A stretch of DNA of 64,000 nucleotides. It comes from Chara braunii. Lineage: Eukaryota; Streptophyta; Charophyceae; Charales; Characeae. Of the stretch, positions 20,288 through 31,853 are shown one piece after another (position 1 is the first letter of the stretch; each line of letters starts with the position of its first letter). Under the pieces are notes generated by a model, which saw only the letters and a list, made by a program, of their open reading frames with translations, searched no databases and had not been told where the DNA came from. The position numbers and the translations under genes are program-made. The stretch spans positions 2,635,970 through 2,699,969 of the forward strand of contig BFEA01000124.1 in assembly GCA_003427395.1 (NCBI GenBank). The letters are read 5' to 3'.

Positions 20288-21017
20288 ACCACCAGTACCT
20301 CCGAGCCTGTTTTTATCGACCCTAAATTTCACTGCGCTCCGAGTTTTGCCGAGTCTGGGTAGCACTCCGTTTTCTTTCTGGTACTCTCATGGAAAGAACA
20401 AAAAAAAACAAAAAAGCAGAAGAAAAGTTGTAGTCGTGAACCTCATAAAAGAATAATAAAAAAAAAGGAAACAAAGCTTTGGCCTTGATTGCAGTTGTAT
20501 ACATTCTTGGAAGTGGTAGCGTGAGTGTGCCCTCAATGAGGGCATCTCAGCCCCGGGGCCAGGTTGTCAGATTCCAAAAAGAGAATAAAAAGGGAAAAAA
20601 ACGGGCACATGGATCCGACCGTGAAAATGGCTGGATACATTCCCCTAAGTGCCAGTGCGATGAGCCTTACAATCCTCTGACAAAACACAGCTTGAGCAGA
20701 TCATGGACAGCTTGAGCAATTCACGGAGAGGGGACTCATAAGAAATACACGACCAACAAAAAAAAACAAACAGTAATATTCAGAATGTGACCCCCTTACC
20801 TGTAAGGTGCATTCTGTGGAGGAAGATTGTGAGCATGGCCTCCTGGACTACCCAGTCCGACATCATTGCAGTAGAGAAAATATTTTTTTTTCATTTTTTT
20901 TTCGTCACTATAAAATTTAAATTTATGGGACATTGCCGACCCTGTGTCCCACCCCGAAAAGTTCAGGTACTGGCCAAGACATCGTAATTTCTTAACAATG
21001 GCGGAGGTACTGGTGGT
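20288..21017. mobile_element. TTAA element B: inverted-repeat DNA element, 730 bp
   Basis: Termini ACCACCAGTACCTCCG and CGGAGGTACTGGTGGT are perfect 16-bp inverted repeats, and TTAA flanks both ends (20,284-20,287 and 21,018-21,021). Internal blocks are shared with element A. No coding capacity. This is the youngest-looking of the three copies by terminal identity. Confidence 0.8.
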
Positions 21018-21021
21018 TTAA

Positions 21022-21622
21022 GGTCATGTCCGTTGACCAGGCTGGAAACCGGATCCGGGACCAATGGCGGAACCAACGACCAACCTCAAATGGTACGTCT
21101 GTGAATTGTTGAATTACGAATGTAAGATCGCAGAGCTTAAATATATACGAGGGACTGGAGCAAAGAATCTACCATGAGGGGAGGAGGAAAATAACTTTGA
21201 AAGAAAATTAGGGAGTGCTCGAATTGTCGAGGGAGAAAGCAGAAGGGGGGGGAACGACGACCGCATTGTCACCCCAAGGCCTTTGGTTGAACATGGAGTG
21301 CTTCCCACCATGGGCTGCTGAGGACGGCACTACAGCGGGGAGTGGTGGAAATCTCCATGAGTGACCATCACGGCGACTGAGGACCTGAGCGTGCGCCTCT
21401 CTTGGCAGGCCCGGGGCTTTTTTAGAGCATTGACGGGATCCCTTTATCCTGCCCGTTTTTGACACGCGAACCGAGGAGTTCAAGTGCATGTGAGCTGGAG
21501 GGTGCTTAACCCTTGAGGTGGACGAAGCCTGAGTGGCGAGGTCCTCCTGCCGATGCACCGTCTGCCAGCTGCAATCTCTTGTGAGAGGTTTGAGTGTGAA
21601 CAAGCCTTGGGGATAGTGTCAT
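21022..21622. other. No gene seen
   Basis: Contains 'GGCTGGAAACCGG' near 21,042, a weak match to the repeat at 38-94. Short frames on both strands lack recognisable motifs. Confidence 0.4.
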
Positions 21623-21912
21623 TGGGGCTATCCCAGTTGGTACTCCCGCAGACTGTTGAAAAACAGGTCTGTGCAATGGGATAGTGCTACTGGGCTTAGC
21701 TCAGTTGGTACGTCCGCAGACTGTTGAAAAACAGGTCTGTGGGATAGTGTCACTGACCCTAGCTCAGTTGATACTCCCGCAGATTGTTGAAAAACAAACA
21801 TGTGGGATAGTGTCACTGGGCCTAGCTCAGTTGGTACACTTGCAGACTGTTGAAAAACAGGTCTATGGGATAGTGTCACTGGCCCTAGCTCAGTTGGTAC
21901 ACCCACGAACTG
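21623..21912 (+). repeat. Tandem array of five tRNA 5'-half-like units
   Basis: Five ~64-bp units each read 'CTAGCTCAGTTGGTAC..CGCAGACTGTTGAAAAACAGGTCTG' with small differences, joined by 'GGATAGTGTCACTG'. The first 16 nt resemble Pol III box A. The following stretch can form a stem CAGACTGTT/AACAGGTCTG with a GAAA tetraloop and one bulged G. Box B is absent from the units. After an A-rich spacer, 21,955-22,015 resembles a complete tRNA-like head ('TTCGAATTC'). Confidence 0.8.
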
Positions 21913-21949
21913 TTGAAAAAAAAGAAAAAAGAAAAAAAAAGTATGATCT

Positions 21950-22020
21950 GTGTCACAAGGCTTGACTCGACTGATACACCCATGAGCTTTTGAATACAGA
22001 CTCAAGTTCGAATTCAGAGG
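21950..22020 (+). repeat. tRNA-like SINE head
   Basis: 'GGCTTGACTCGACTGATACA' (box-A-like) and 'CTCAAGTTCGAATTCAGAGG' (box-B-like) are 45 nt apart. This is similar to minus-strand 36,222-36,286 and to 28,985-29,050. Confidence 0.55.
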
Positions 22021-22094
22021 CACTCAGGATGAACAAAATTCGATCAGAAAAGTTTGAAGGTGATACCTCAGGGTCGTCACCCCCTATTTCTGAG

Positions 22095-22240
22095 CAAAAT
22101 AGGGCGCGGCTGGATTCGGTCACGATAGTGGTTAGATACATTTAGAAACAATCATAGTGTGAGCCCTTGAGTGGCAGCTTGTTTTTAAGAGTTGCCTTTT
22201 TTTTTTTCTTTTCTCTTTTCATAAATGTATGTAGATGGCA
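22095..22240 (+). repeat. Fragment related to the interior of the TTAA elements
   Basis: 'GGTTAGATACATTTAGAAAC' and 'AGTGTGAGC' followed by a T run and 'CATAAATG' match interior blocks of element A (about 16,810-16,850) and element B (about 20,630). No termini are visible. Confidence 0.5.
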
Positions 22241-22298
22241 GAATAAACTTAGTACAGTCTAAGGGGGGTGAAGAGTGGCCCGGGGCATCTCGGTTGGT

Positions 22299-22574
22299 CA
22301 TAAATAGGTTAATCCAATCTAAATTATAAGATATTTGTTGTAGTAAAATGAAATTTTAATTGAAACATTTCATAAACTCGTTCATACTTTCATTCCATCT
22401 TGAACAAATAGATGTAATTGGAAGGGAAAACTCATATTTAGACGGAAACTTATCAAATAAAACTAGAAATTTTAGAATTTAACGAACATTGGAATGATAA
22501 TTTATGAATATGAAGGATTTTTTTTTTATGGAACATTTTTTCAAATTTCATTTCTCATGAAAATTTTTCTGTTG
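22299..22574 (+). mobile_element. R-family foldback MITE, right half only (R2)
   Basis: Starts 'TCATAAATAGGTTAATCC' and ends at the family terminus 'TTTTTCTGTTG' (22,574). The inverted left half seen in R1 is missing. The LINE E3 reading begins at the very next base. Confidence 0.7.
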
Positions 22575-23130
22575 GCACTGGAGGAAGCCTGCAACACTTA
22601 TTCAAGACTCAAGAGTGGGAAACTGGATAAGCAAATCAAGCAGTGGCAGTCCGACGTGACACTAGTACAGAGTCGTCTGGGTGACCATCCAATCTCGAAC
22701 CGGTACTGGTGGGAGAAATGGAGTAAAGCTCTGCAAAATTTTAAAATTCAGGAAAAATCAAAGTCAAGGAACAGCGTAAAGAGTCGTTACATATCAAAGG
22801 CATGATTCACCATGACAAAATGAAGGAAGAATCATTCGAAGTTGTGATGAAGTCGATGGCTAAACTCCTTATGAGGAAACTTGAACGCCCCTTCTCGCTA
22901 ACTGCACCTATCGTTGAAACCTCTATCCAAATGTTTCAATACGCCAAAGATTACTTCAGTGATATTCTTACCACCCGTCGATCGTATGATTCCCTAGAAA
23001 CTGATTTAAGGGTCTTTTCCAATTCTTGGAACTTCTCTGATAAATCCTTTCACTGCATGCTGCCCTTGATTTGGACATACCTCTCTCCATCGAGGAACTT
23101 GAAGTGGCAGCTCATGAGATAGCTAAAGGC
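22575..23130 (+). pseudogene. LINE E3 EN-RT linker
   Basis: 'EEACNTYSRLKSGKLDKQ', 'VQSRLGDHPISNRYWW', then in a second frame 'LERPFSLTAPIVE', 'YAKDYFSDILTTRRSYD' align in order with E1 ('AESRLGNN', 'YRKLLTS') and E5 ('YYRDILTSRRS'). The last part ('LEVAAHEIAKGKTSGLDRLP') starts the RT. Confidence 0.8.
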
Positions 23131-24240
23131 AAAACCTCCGGACTGGATAGGCTACCAATAAAATTCATTTTATCCTTTTGGGTTTTTCCGATCGAATCCA
23201 CATGAAGTTCTTCAATAATGTTCTAGTGGGACAACCCCTTCCTAGCTCTATGGTAGCAGGTGTTACTTTTCTACTATACAAAAAAAACAGCAAAAAGGAT
23301 ATACGGAACTGACAACCAATCTCCTTGTTGAATGACGCTTATAAGTTATTAGCTAAGGCTATTGTACTAAGACTAGCTAGATACCTACCTCTTCGAACCG
23401 ACCAGGAACAAGGGGTTTTCGTGAAAGGAAGGTCAATCGACGAACATTATCACTACCCTGCAGACCATCGAGATTATAGTCAAGGCGAAAAGAGACATCG
23501 CAGTTATCCTCCTTAACATGGAGAAAGCCTACAATAAGGTGGGATGAACCTTTGTCCAAGCCACCCTAAGACATACGCATTTTGGTCCGAACATTTGCTC
23601 CTGGGTGTAAGCAATGTATTCCAAAGCGTCCACCGCGATTATGGTTAATGATCATAGATCAAACTCATTCCGCCTCACTCAGTCACTACGTCAGGGGTAC
23701 CCGCTGACCCCTTTGCTCTTTGTAGTTCATCTTGAAGTCCTGTTAGATAACTTCAGGAATAACCCACATATTTCAGGACTCAAGGTAGACATGAGACTCG
23801 AATGGAAAGTAGGAGCTATAGCGGACGACCTCATGGTGTACGCTGAAAACAACCGACGAGTGCTTGTCGAAGTTCAAAATGTCCTTGTTATCGACTGCGA
23901 GTTATCCGAAGCCTTAGTGAATTGGTCTAAATCCTCTTATTTATTACCCCCTCCTTACCAATTATGTGTTGACTAGGGTATGAAATTTATTCCAGGGGAC
24001 TCGCCTAAACGATTTATGGGCGTCCGAGTGGCCGTCACAGATTGCTCGAAGTTTCAAGACCAACTACTAATGGAAGAAAAGGTAACGTCACGCATTGTCA
24101 AGTGGAACCCTCCTTATATCTCTTCACTCTTCGGTAGATCCCTCCTCTTAACTGCAATTGCTTTCTCAACCCTTTGGTTTGTCCTGGCAGTTCATCTGTT
24201 GGGAAACGAGGCCTACGCTGTCATCAAAGCCAAGGGGTAA
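23131..24240 (+). pseudogene. LINE E3 reverse transcriptase
   Basis: Motifs: 'KGKTSGLDRLPIKF', 'GVTFLLYKKNSKKDIRN*QPISLLN' (TGA at 23,310, Trp in relatives), 'DQEQGVFVKGR', motif A 'LNMEKAYNKVG*TFV' (TGA at 23,545, Trp position), motif B 'TQSLRQGYPLTPLLF', motif C 'AIADDLMVYAEN', 'VNWSKSSYLLPP', 'KRFMGVRVAV', 'LFGRSLLLTAIAFSTLWF'. The motif A Asp appears as Asn ('LNMEK'), so the polymerase would be inactive. Confidence 0.87.
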
Positions 24241-25395
24241 GGAAGCTGGTGTGGTAACCGACAACAACAGAAGATCAGGGTTACCTAACTAAAGTAGTCT
24301 AGGAGGTTGTGACCTTCCTCAGGGATGAAGGCGGTCTGGGCATATTGGATCCGCGACGGCATAATTTGACCTTGTTGGGCAGATGGCCAATTTGTGCCGT
24401 CTCGAACACAGCTGATAAGTTTTGGATTGTTACGGGTGAATATATCCTGGGTAAGGAATGAAACTTGAGCAATTATGTTGATGTTTGGCGCTGTATCATG
24501 TTGGACTCCTTCGCCAAGTGGCGCCCAAAATCGAAGTTTTGGAGTGCAGTCCTGTATGCGTGGAGGAAGTTGAAGCCAACAGAGCGCACCGAACCTTCCT
24601 CAAAGACGAAGGTATTGGAAGAACTTTTATTCGAGAACAAGTTTATCCTAGACGATAATGGGGAACCTTTCTCAGCAGCTAATAAACCTGGTCAATTCGC
24701 ACGTAGATGGATAGATAGAGGAATTCTGCGTATCAGGGATTTTAGACGCCCAGACAACTCAAATTGGCTGACAGAACAAGATTTGAGAGATCGTTGCTCG
24801 TACCTAGAGAAGCAGGGGCGAAACTGCGAAGACTGCTGGAGGCAATCCCATCCCATTGGCTAGACTTGCTAGATTCAGATCAACAAATGGAAGTAGATAG
24901 ATGAGATTGTCCTACAAGATCTAATTTAGATCAGGTCTGCTGCAGACTAATTAAAGGAATTGATTAAAATCCTCTCATACTTAAGACTTGGACTGCAGAC
25001 TATAGTGGGTTTGACGATCTCCCCCTCCGTTTTAACTCAGAGGACCCCTCCCCCCTAAGTCTTCAGCTGGCGGAATGGAAAGTTGATTTGGATTCAGACT
25101 ACATGGGGTAGCGCACCCTGTAGTTAAGTTCAGAGGTACCTCTCTTTCTGAACTCAGATTTGATCCCATGAGGTGGCACTGGTTCATTTCGATTCAACAA
25201 AAACAAATGTCTATCCCAATGCATCGTTACACATCTAAAATTGGCGTTGGACTTATGAGAGAACAGACACCTAACAACCCCTTCAAGCTCATGAGTAAAT
25301 ACAGGCAATAACATACACTGATCTCATATCAAAATGATATTCAAGTTAAGCATTAACAACTTCTTAAGATTCTGCCCTCAGTTAAACTGTAGAGT
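24241..25395 (+). pseudogene. LINE E3 post-RT connection region
   Basis: 'EGGLGILDPRRHNLTLLGRW', 'TGEYILGKE*NLSNYVDVW' (TGA at 24,459, Trp in E1 and E5), 'KTKVLEELLFENKFILDD', 'NGEPFSAANKPGQFARRW', matching E1 'EGKPFSVANKPGNFARKW'. From about 24,870 the reading is broken; no frame is convincing in 25,100-25,395. Confidence 0.75.
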
Positions 25396-25399
25396 TTAC

Positions 25400-25880
25400 T
25401 TTGACAACAATTTATGCTTGTGATTACCTCGACCGTCTTCCTGATTGGAAGAGACATGGATGTTTCAGCAAGATGTCCTCGATGTCAGTGGGTCTGGAAG
25501 ACCAACGAACATCTCTGGTTGGATTGCCCATTCTCAAAACGAATCAGTTCCTAGTGGCGCAGTCACTGGTCGAAGCTACCCTCGGCATCCTTTGATTGGT
25601 CGGACGAGTTCATCCTTTATGGCATTCCATCAACTGCCAATAGGGGTGACTTAGCGGCCTGCTACGTGGCTCAAACCTTCAAGGGCATTCTGATGTCAAC
25701 TATATGGGAGAAAGGAACTCTCACGTGCGAGTCTAGCAAACCATGCAGTTCAGACAGCCTCTTGGCTGAGAGGTCACACGAGCAGGATTAAGATACATTT
25801 TGCAGAGTTAGGGAATAGACATTACATAGTAATCACGGGACGCTGCACCCGCTTTCGAGCTCAGTGTACCTTTTTTCGTC
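25400..25880 (+). pseudogene. LINE E3 zinc-binding tail
   Basis: 'WKTNEHLWLDCPFSKRI' corresponds to the HxWWEC motif of the tail (one Trp is now Leu). 'FDWSDEFILYGIPSTANRGD' matches the 'W...WVLLGGVPGDLSLKRG' segment of E5. Confidence 0.7.
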
Positions 25881-25954
25881 CAAAGTGATGTCGGGTAATG
25901 ATCCCCCTGTCTTCAAATGCTTTCAATGTTTTTTCTTTTTTCCGGGTAGACTGT

Positions 25955-26045
25955 GGGGACCCCGGCCTCGACATGCAACTTCCTTATTTATAAGGGACAC
26001 TGGGCCCATTTCCCACCATGTGTTGCTCCCCACAAATAGAACGCA
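25955..26045 (+). repeat. Copy of the 'CTGCTCCCCAC' dispersed repeat
   Basis: 'GACACTGGGCCCATTTCCCA' followed by 'GTGTTGCTCCCCACAAATAG' is a diverged copy of 51,785-51,840 ('GACGCTGGACCCGG', 'GTGCTGCTCCCCACGAATAG'). Confidence 0.6.
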
Positions 26046-26086
26046 TCCTTGAATTTCTATAATATGTATATATAATATATATATCG

Positions 26087-26128
<42 letters not shown>

Positions 26129-26282
26129 TCACAAATAGAACTGCCCGGTAAACCGTAGGCAGAGAGAGTATATATATATATATATGAGTCGGTGAAACTC
26201 CGACGAAACAGTTTGTCACAGCCCCTCGTTTGTTGTCCTCTTCTCCCTCTCTGCCTACGGTTTACTGGGCAGTTCTATTTGA

Positions 26283-26336
<54 letters not shown>
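26046..26336. mobile_element. TA-microsatellite-flanked MITE
   Basis: A near-perfect ~41-bp inverted repeat (26,127-26,168 and 26,243-26,284, outer ends CGTCACAAATAGAACTGCCC and its inverse) encloses ~75 bp with a short (TA)n. Both outer ends open into (AT)n tracts (26,086-26,126; 26,285-26,336). The layout matches MITEs that lie within TA microsatellites, such as rice Micron; family membership is not claimed. No gene. Confidence 0.75.
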
Positions 26337-26339
<3 letters not shown>

Positions 26340-26562
26340 CGTTATGTCCCTACTCGTACGGTGGTACCGGTTCCAAACTTCCAGTATGCCCAGACCAGGT
26401 ATACCAGCAGAAAATTTTTCCATATGCCTGTACTGATACCGTGCATCTTTTCAGCATGCTGCCAATTGTCACCCGCTGCATGTAGAAATGTTGACTGCAC
26501 CAGATACATTCAGATGACTTCAGAGTTTCAATGCATCGCACACATGACGGTGACTCAAAGAG

Positions 26563-26563
<1 letters not shown>

Positions 26564-26618
<55 letters not shown>
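26564..26618. repeat. (TG)n microsatellite
   Basis: About 27 uninterrupted TG dinucleotides. Confidence 0.95.
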
Positions 26619-26620
<2 letters not shown>

Positions 26621-26769
26621 CACATGATTACCAGCCCGTACGCACGGAGGCTCACGGGCCGACCACCGTACGTTTGGGCGCTCGGGGTCATGTTCGGAGT
26701 CCGAACCTAAAGGGGTTCGGCCCTCACCAAATCAATATTTTGGGGCCTAAACTTTTTTTTTTTTTTTTT

Positions 26770-27090
26770 TGAGCCCTTTAATATGTGATGTACATACCTA
26801 TAAATTTTGAAGGCATTTTGCTTAGCGAAACGAAAATGAAAAATCTCCAAAGATAGTGGTGTCAAAACGTGCTCGCCCACTCATTATATTGTTTTTTTTT
26901 CTTTTTTCACTTTTTGTTTTTATTTTATTTCATGGCCTAAAAGTTATTATTATTTTTTTAGTTTTTTTTAATGAGTTTTGAATCATGTGATACACGTCTA
27001 TAAATTTTCAGGGCATTTGACTATGCAAAAAAAAAAAAAAAGATCAAAGATGGTGGTGTTTAAAACGTGTCCGCCCACACCCTAATTTTA
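26770..27090. repeat. Imperfect tandem duplication, ~205-bp period
   Basis: Blocks 'CCTATAAATTTTGAAGGCAT...AAAGATAGTGGTGTCAAAACGTGC' (26,800-26,875) and 'TCTATAAATTTTCAGGGCAT...AAAGATGGTGGTGTTTAAAACGTG' (26,998-27,070) are direct copies. No function recognised. Confidence 0.7.
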
Positions 27091-27349
27091 ATTCTCACTT
27101 CACTTTTTCTTATTTTTCTTACGTATTTTACTTTTATTTGAAATTTGCTAAGAACTTTGGATGCAACGTTGAGCCACATGTTATTCAGTTTATTTTTTTG
27201 CATAAGATATATATTTTTCTGTTTTCTTTGAGGTTTTTTATTTTATTTTTTTATCCTCGTTTGGCTTGAACGACCGAATGCGTCTACTGGGGGGGCCCGA
27301 ACCATCGGGCATTCGGGTTCGGTTGTCCGACCCCGACCGAACATCAACT

Positions 27350-27405
27350 ACAATGTGTATATATATATACAACATACATATATATATGTATGTATATATA
27401 CATCT
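27350..27405. repeat. TA/CA-rich palindromic microsatellite
   Basis: 'GTGTATATATATATACA' and 'CATACATATATATATGTATG' are both self-complementary. Confidence 0.7.
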
Positions 27406-28635
27406 CCCTCTATGTCTCGTTGCATCATGCAGGAACTCAGATTCATGGTGCCTTTGTGTTGAAGGGCATCTAAGAATTTCAAAGATGCATCCCTTGCAAG
27501 AGGGCAAAGCAGGTAGATACCATGACAAATTGGACCGGTATTCCAGTTAGGGCATTTTCTGAATGGTGACAACGAGATTTTGTAAATCTACCTGTTGTTC
27601 CAGGTCTAGCAGGTCCTGTGAATTTTCATTTCCTGTTGTTGGCATTGAGCTACTTTTACCTTCAGAAAATGCTTACACCTCCTTCCAAGAAGATGAAGCT
27701 ATTATTAACCCATGTAGGGTATGAATTAAAAAGAGATTTTTGTTGAAGCCAGAACCGCCATGCGTCCCAAATCATGTTTTGAAAATGCTTGTCTTTCAAT
27801 AGGGAGGTGTTCAATTTGTAAAAATCATTTTTTTTGCCATGTCTCTTCCTCATTGTCAATATCGTCTCGCACGTCTTATGGTCCAGGCTTGACGAGGAGT
27901 TGCGTGAGAGGATGACCGAATATCGGAGTGCACCTACTACACACTGGGACTTGGGGGGTCACGGTGTACTTCAAGATTTTTAGTGGATTCAACACTTCAA
28001 AGTCTTCAGCATATACAATGTTCCTATGCATGCTAGTAAGGGGGGTGAATACTTAAAAAAATTAAAATTTTATTCAACATTATTCAAAGTAAAAACATTC
28101 AACATTTTTAATATTTTTTAAATCGTTAAAACACGATTTCAAAAAACTTCAAAAATATCGAAATATCGTCATTTCATAATTAGTTATGGTGAAGATTGAG
28201 AATGTCATTGACCACACGTTGTCGGCGCGAATACCTTGACAAGGGTATCCGCCCTTGTTTTTGCAAGTGACAGGGAGTAAGGTTGAAAATCTAAGTATAC
28301 CATGCATAGCGTGGTCGAGCATGTTGGGGGGCATGGGTAGGGTGTGTGACCCAAGTAGAGCAGGTGTATGCGCGCGGGTGATTTTCCTAACTTGAGTAAT
28401 TAACCTGCGTAGTTGGTAGGCCTGATCTTGTTGACCGGGATAGAACGGTGGTGTTACTTGGAAAGGTCGGCTATTGGTAGGTTAACATGCGAGGTAGGGC
28501 GCGGGATAGCCATGGCGCGGAGGTCTAGCCGACCGCATGCCTAGCTAGGAGGAAAGGTGGGGGCCGGGCTGCTTCCTGAGCCTAGGGGCTGAACCGCGCC
28601 TAGTTATATGGACTTCCACGCAGGCTAGTACCAAG
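27406..28635. other. No gene seen
   Basis: AT-rich in 28,040-28,200, GC-richer after. Short frames on both strands have no recognisable motif. Nothing repeated within the window was noticed. Confidence 0.4.
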
Positions 28636-28639
28636 CTTG

Positions 28640-28830
28640 GGCTTGGCCCTATAGGTTACGGTATTGGACTCTCACGGCGGAGACACGGGGATTGAGGCGG
28701 GCCGGCGGCAGCGTGGGAGCAGTGGAAGGGCGCTACGGGGCGAACTTAGGGGTTGAGGGTCTCGCGAGATTATCCCCTTTAGTTTTGTTAGGGAGTCCGA
28801 CAGCGGGCCCGATAGGCAGGACCGAGGGTG
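28640..28830 (+). repeat. tRNA-like SINE fragment (family of 19,577-19,740)
   Basis: 'GGTTACGGTATTGGACTCTC' and, further on, 'GTTGAGGGTCTCGCGAGATT' and 'TTAGTTTTGTTAGGGAGTCC' parallel the plus-strand copy at 19,610-19,700. The head resembles a tRNA D-arm and anticodon arm. Confidence 0.5.
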
Positions 28831-28984
28831 AGGTCCCAACGGTCCTTCCCTCCTCGGTCTTTTTGTCTCGTTCCCTCTTTTATTTTTCATTGTTTTTATT
28901 TTTATTTTTTTCTGTTTATTTTTATTTTTTTTCCCAAGTTAGGACACGGCCCCTGCGCTGGCACCAGGACCGCCCGTAAGCCTG

Positions 28985-29092
28985 AGAGCCTAGCTCAGTG
29001 AGTACACTCACGGTCTGTTGGAACACAGGCTGAAGTTTGAAGTCCAAATGCAACCAGATACCAGATACCAGGAAAAAAAAAAAAAAAAAAAA
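28985..29092 (+). repeat. tRNA-derived SINE with poly(A)
   Basis: 'GCCTAGCTCAGTGAGTACAC' (box-A-like), 'GGTCTGTTGGAACACAGGC' (anticodon-arm-like hairpin), 'GAAGTTTGAAGTCC' (degenerate box B), then a ~20-nt A run ending near 29,091. It is related to the half-unit array at 21,623-21,912. Confidence 0.65.
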
Positions 29093-31640
29093 CTCAGACT
29101 TACCTAAGACCAGAACCTGACCATGGTATAGGATTGGGGACACCACCTGTTGCCTTTGATCTGCAGCGAGGAGATGAGAGTGAACACCACCGTTGGGACC
29201 TGCATCGATGTTGCCCCACGAAGAGACTCAGGGACCAAGATCATTTGGTGCACGCGTGAACTGCTGGGTCACAGATTCAAGTGTGAAGCCAGACGCTGTC
29301 AGGATAGAGAAAGGGCCCACCTAGGTGGGCCACGACCCCATCGTTTAAGCATCTCCCCGAGCCCTATTTTTATTTCTTTTTTATTGGTATTTCCTTTCTT
29401 TTCTCAGTCCCTCTTCTTCTCTTTTGGGAGCTGCGCCACAGTTTCCTGGGGCTGAATGGACCTAGTGCCTAGGTATGGTCAGATTCATTCAAACTAGGGA
29501 ATAAATAAAAAAAGAAAGAAATAAAAATGGTGGGGGATGTTTCCTTGAATGTGGCACGGGAAGACTGGGCAGAGATATCACTCTGGGCTATAAAAAACAG
29601 CGAGGTACGACATATAGGATTTGCTTTCAATAGAGTGCTCGAGAAGGCAGGCTTGGGGATCTACCTGTTAGGCGGTGTGTTGTTTAGCGTATAGATGGAA
29701 GCAGCATTTTTCCCAACCTCGCTTCAAGCACGACTTGGGCGGTGTGGTTGGATTGGAAGTCAGGATCATTAACACCGGTGTCGCGCAACTTGAACCGGTG
29801 TTACTGCTGTGTCCCGTTTCACCTTTGCTGTGGGTTGTCGCTGGTTTGCCACCGCTGTTGCTGTTCCCCTGCTGAGTATCGTGACTTAGGGAGGTGGGGG
29901 CATGCCTGCTAGTATGCTGACCAGCGTATCCCGCGGAGTGTTTGGGGGTGTGCAACAAGGAGACCAGCCACGAGGTGAAGACTTACCTGTTGACCGAAGA
30001 GTCGCTCATCCGTTGGATTGAAGAGAAGTGAGTCCTGTCGTGCGCTCGATACTTGCGGGGGCTCAAGGAGAGTGGCATAACCAGATCCAGGCAGACTGCG
30101 TGCTGCATGGCTAGTTGGGCCACGCTGTTGGTCTACTACGGCGTGACAAAATACCTACCTGGTCAGACTGCAACTAAGGGTGCGAGGTTGCGGCATCCAC
30201 AGTGGGTACAGTGGCGAAGGGCAGTAGTGGAAACTGTGTAACTGGCACGAGCTGACGAGGCCATTGGTATGGTGCTCGCTAACTGTGCTGGTCGCTAAGC
30301 ACTAACATCCCCTCCGTTTGTTTGGCTGGGGCCGTTGGCACTGCGTACAGGTGAGGCCTACATCTTTTGGTTGACTGTAGCTTGCCTTCCTCGATATGGT
30401 ACTGTCTCGGATAGGTACTGTTGTGTCTGAGGCAAATTGCTATGGTATACTCCGAAATCGCTGCAGTGGAGGCTGCTGCTGAACCGCTGCTGGTTGAAGA
30501 GCGGTATCAGCAGACCGATGGAGACTCGGCCCGCTGTATAGACTAGTGCTCAGATGGCTACGTTTCCACTGCTGTGACTGTGCTATTGTGCAGGCTACGC
30601 CTGCAGTAGGTGTGTAGCTGTGGCTACGGATGCCATACTCTGCTGCTGGTGTGGCCCATTGCTACTGTTGTGGGAGGCCGTAAGCGCCATGCGGGCTGCA
30701 ACAGCTATACCACTATACGTCTGTCTAAAGGGGGTGTTAGTTGCCGCTGCAGTGATCTTGCTGAAACCGTTACAGCCAGCACCGCTACCGAAGAGGTCAG
30801 GCTGCCACAGCACATAGACGGCGGGGGGGGGGGGGGCTTGTTGTAGCGCCACCTTGCTGTGTGCCGTTACCACCCCCTCTTACGACAAGGTCGCTGCTAC
30901 GAGCTAGAGAGTCGTCCGGGAATTGTTACTCGGAGTTCTAGTCAAGATCTAACTCCGTCTACTACATTATTGGCCATCATTGAGGGGCCCTTGCAACTCC
31001 CTAGTCTGACGTTCCTGATACGGTGTATGCTAATCTGGTTGACGAGTCTGCCGCAGACGGCTGCGCTAACCGACTATGGTTGTTTAGAGAGTGTGCGGCA
31101 GCTGCCTCATGTGAGGAAGAGAAGGGGTAATGCGGGGAGGTGATTGGGCTGGAAGGAAGGCCACTGCCGCAGCCAAGTGACCAGACTGGATGAACAGGGG
31201 GTTAGTGCTGCCACTTTGGGGGTCGGTGGGGGTTTGACTTCGGAAGTTCGACGTCAGGAGTGTTAACCAAGCTGTTACATTGGCCGCCATTGCGGGGCCC
31301 TCAGGCGAATCAAGATAACAAGGCCCCCTCACGCGAGTCTGAGTGCACGCCCTTGAAAGTCTCTATACCTTCTCCATCTACCTTTCTTACTCTCAATCTA
31401 ATCTATTGGTTACGAGGGGAAGGCGGCAGGCGGGATTGCAACCCGTAGGTCTGCCCCAAGACTTTGTGGGGAGTCATCCCACCGATTGCGGGAGCTCTGC
31501 CGAAACCTAGGCGAGGTTCTGGAGGCAGGGAACCATCAGGTAATCTCTTTCTATCTGTATACCCCACTACGCCCATGTTTGCTTATCCTCTATAGCTTGA
31601 TTGATGTATGCATGCCTGTCCCTATGATTTTTTTGCTTCT
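29093..31640. other. No gene seen; GC-richer unassigned DNA
   Basis: Short frames only. One internal repeat: 'TTGGCCATCATTGAGGGGCC' (30,970) and 'TTGGCCGCCATTGCGGGGCC' (31,278). A G run lies at 30,822-30,837. The composition changes towards 31,640, where the hairpin locus begins. Confidence 0.4.
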
Positions 31641-31791
31641 ATTCAGGACTTAACCAGACAAAGTAAAGGAAGACATGTATAATGTCAGTTTCAACTTCTT
31701 TGCCTGATTGAAAGCAGATTGTGGGATTGCGTCTGGGGGAAGGGTGGGAGAAAGACAGTATTGTATGAAGTTTGACTGGGTCAACCAAAGG

Positions 31792-31824
31792 CTGGGCCAG
31801 TTCCATAAGTTTGGGAAGGCCCAG
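31792..31824 (+). other. Hairpin H1
   Basis: Stem CTGGGCC (31,792-31,798) with GGCCCAG (31,818-31,824), 7 bp perfect plus an outer G-U. Loop 19 nt, AGTTCCATAAGTTTGGGAA. Confidence 0.9.
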
Positions 31825-31853
31825 TGCTGTGTTTTATTTTGTATTGCCTGGAG

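Larger units (their letters stand above)
22575..25880 (+). mobile_element. LINE E3: 5'-truncated non-LTR element
   Basis: The reading begins in the EN-RT linker, directly against MITE R2, and runs through RT to the zinc tail. ORF1 and EN are absent. Several frameshifts and in-frame stops are present. No poly(A) tail found; the 3' end is uncertain, somewhere before 25,950. Confidence 0.82.

Noticed and set aside
26192-26772. Open frames with Ile-Tyr or Cys-Val repeats
   Set aside because: Translations of (TA)n and (TG)n microsatellites.
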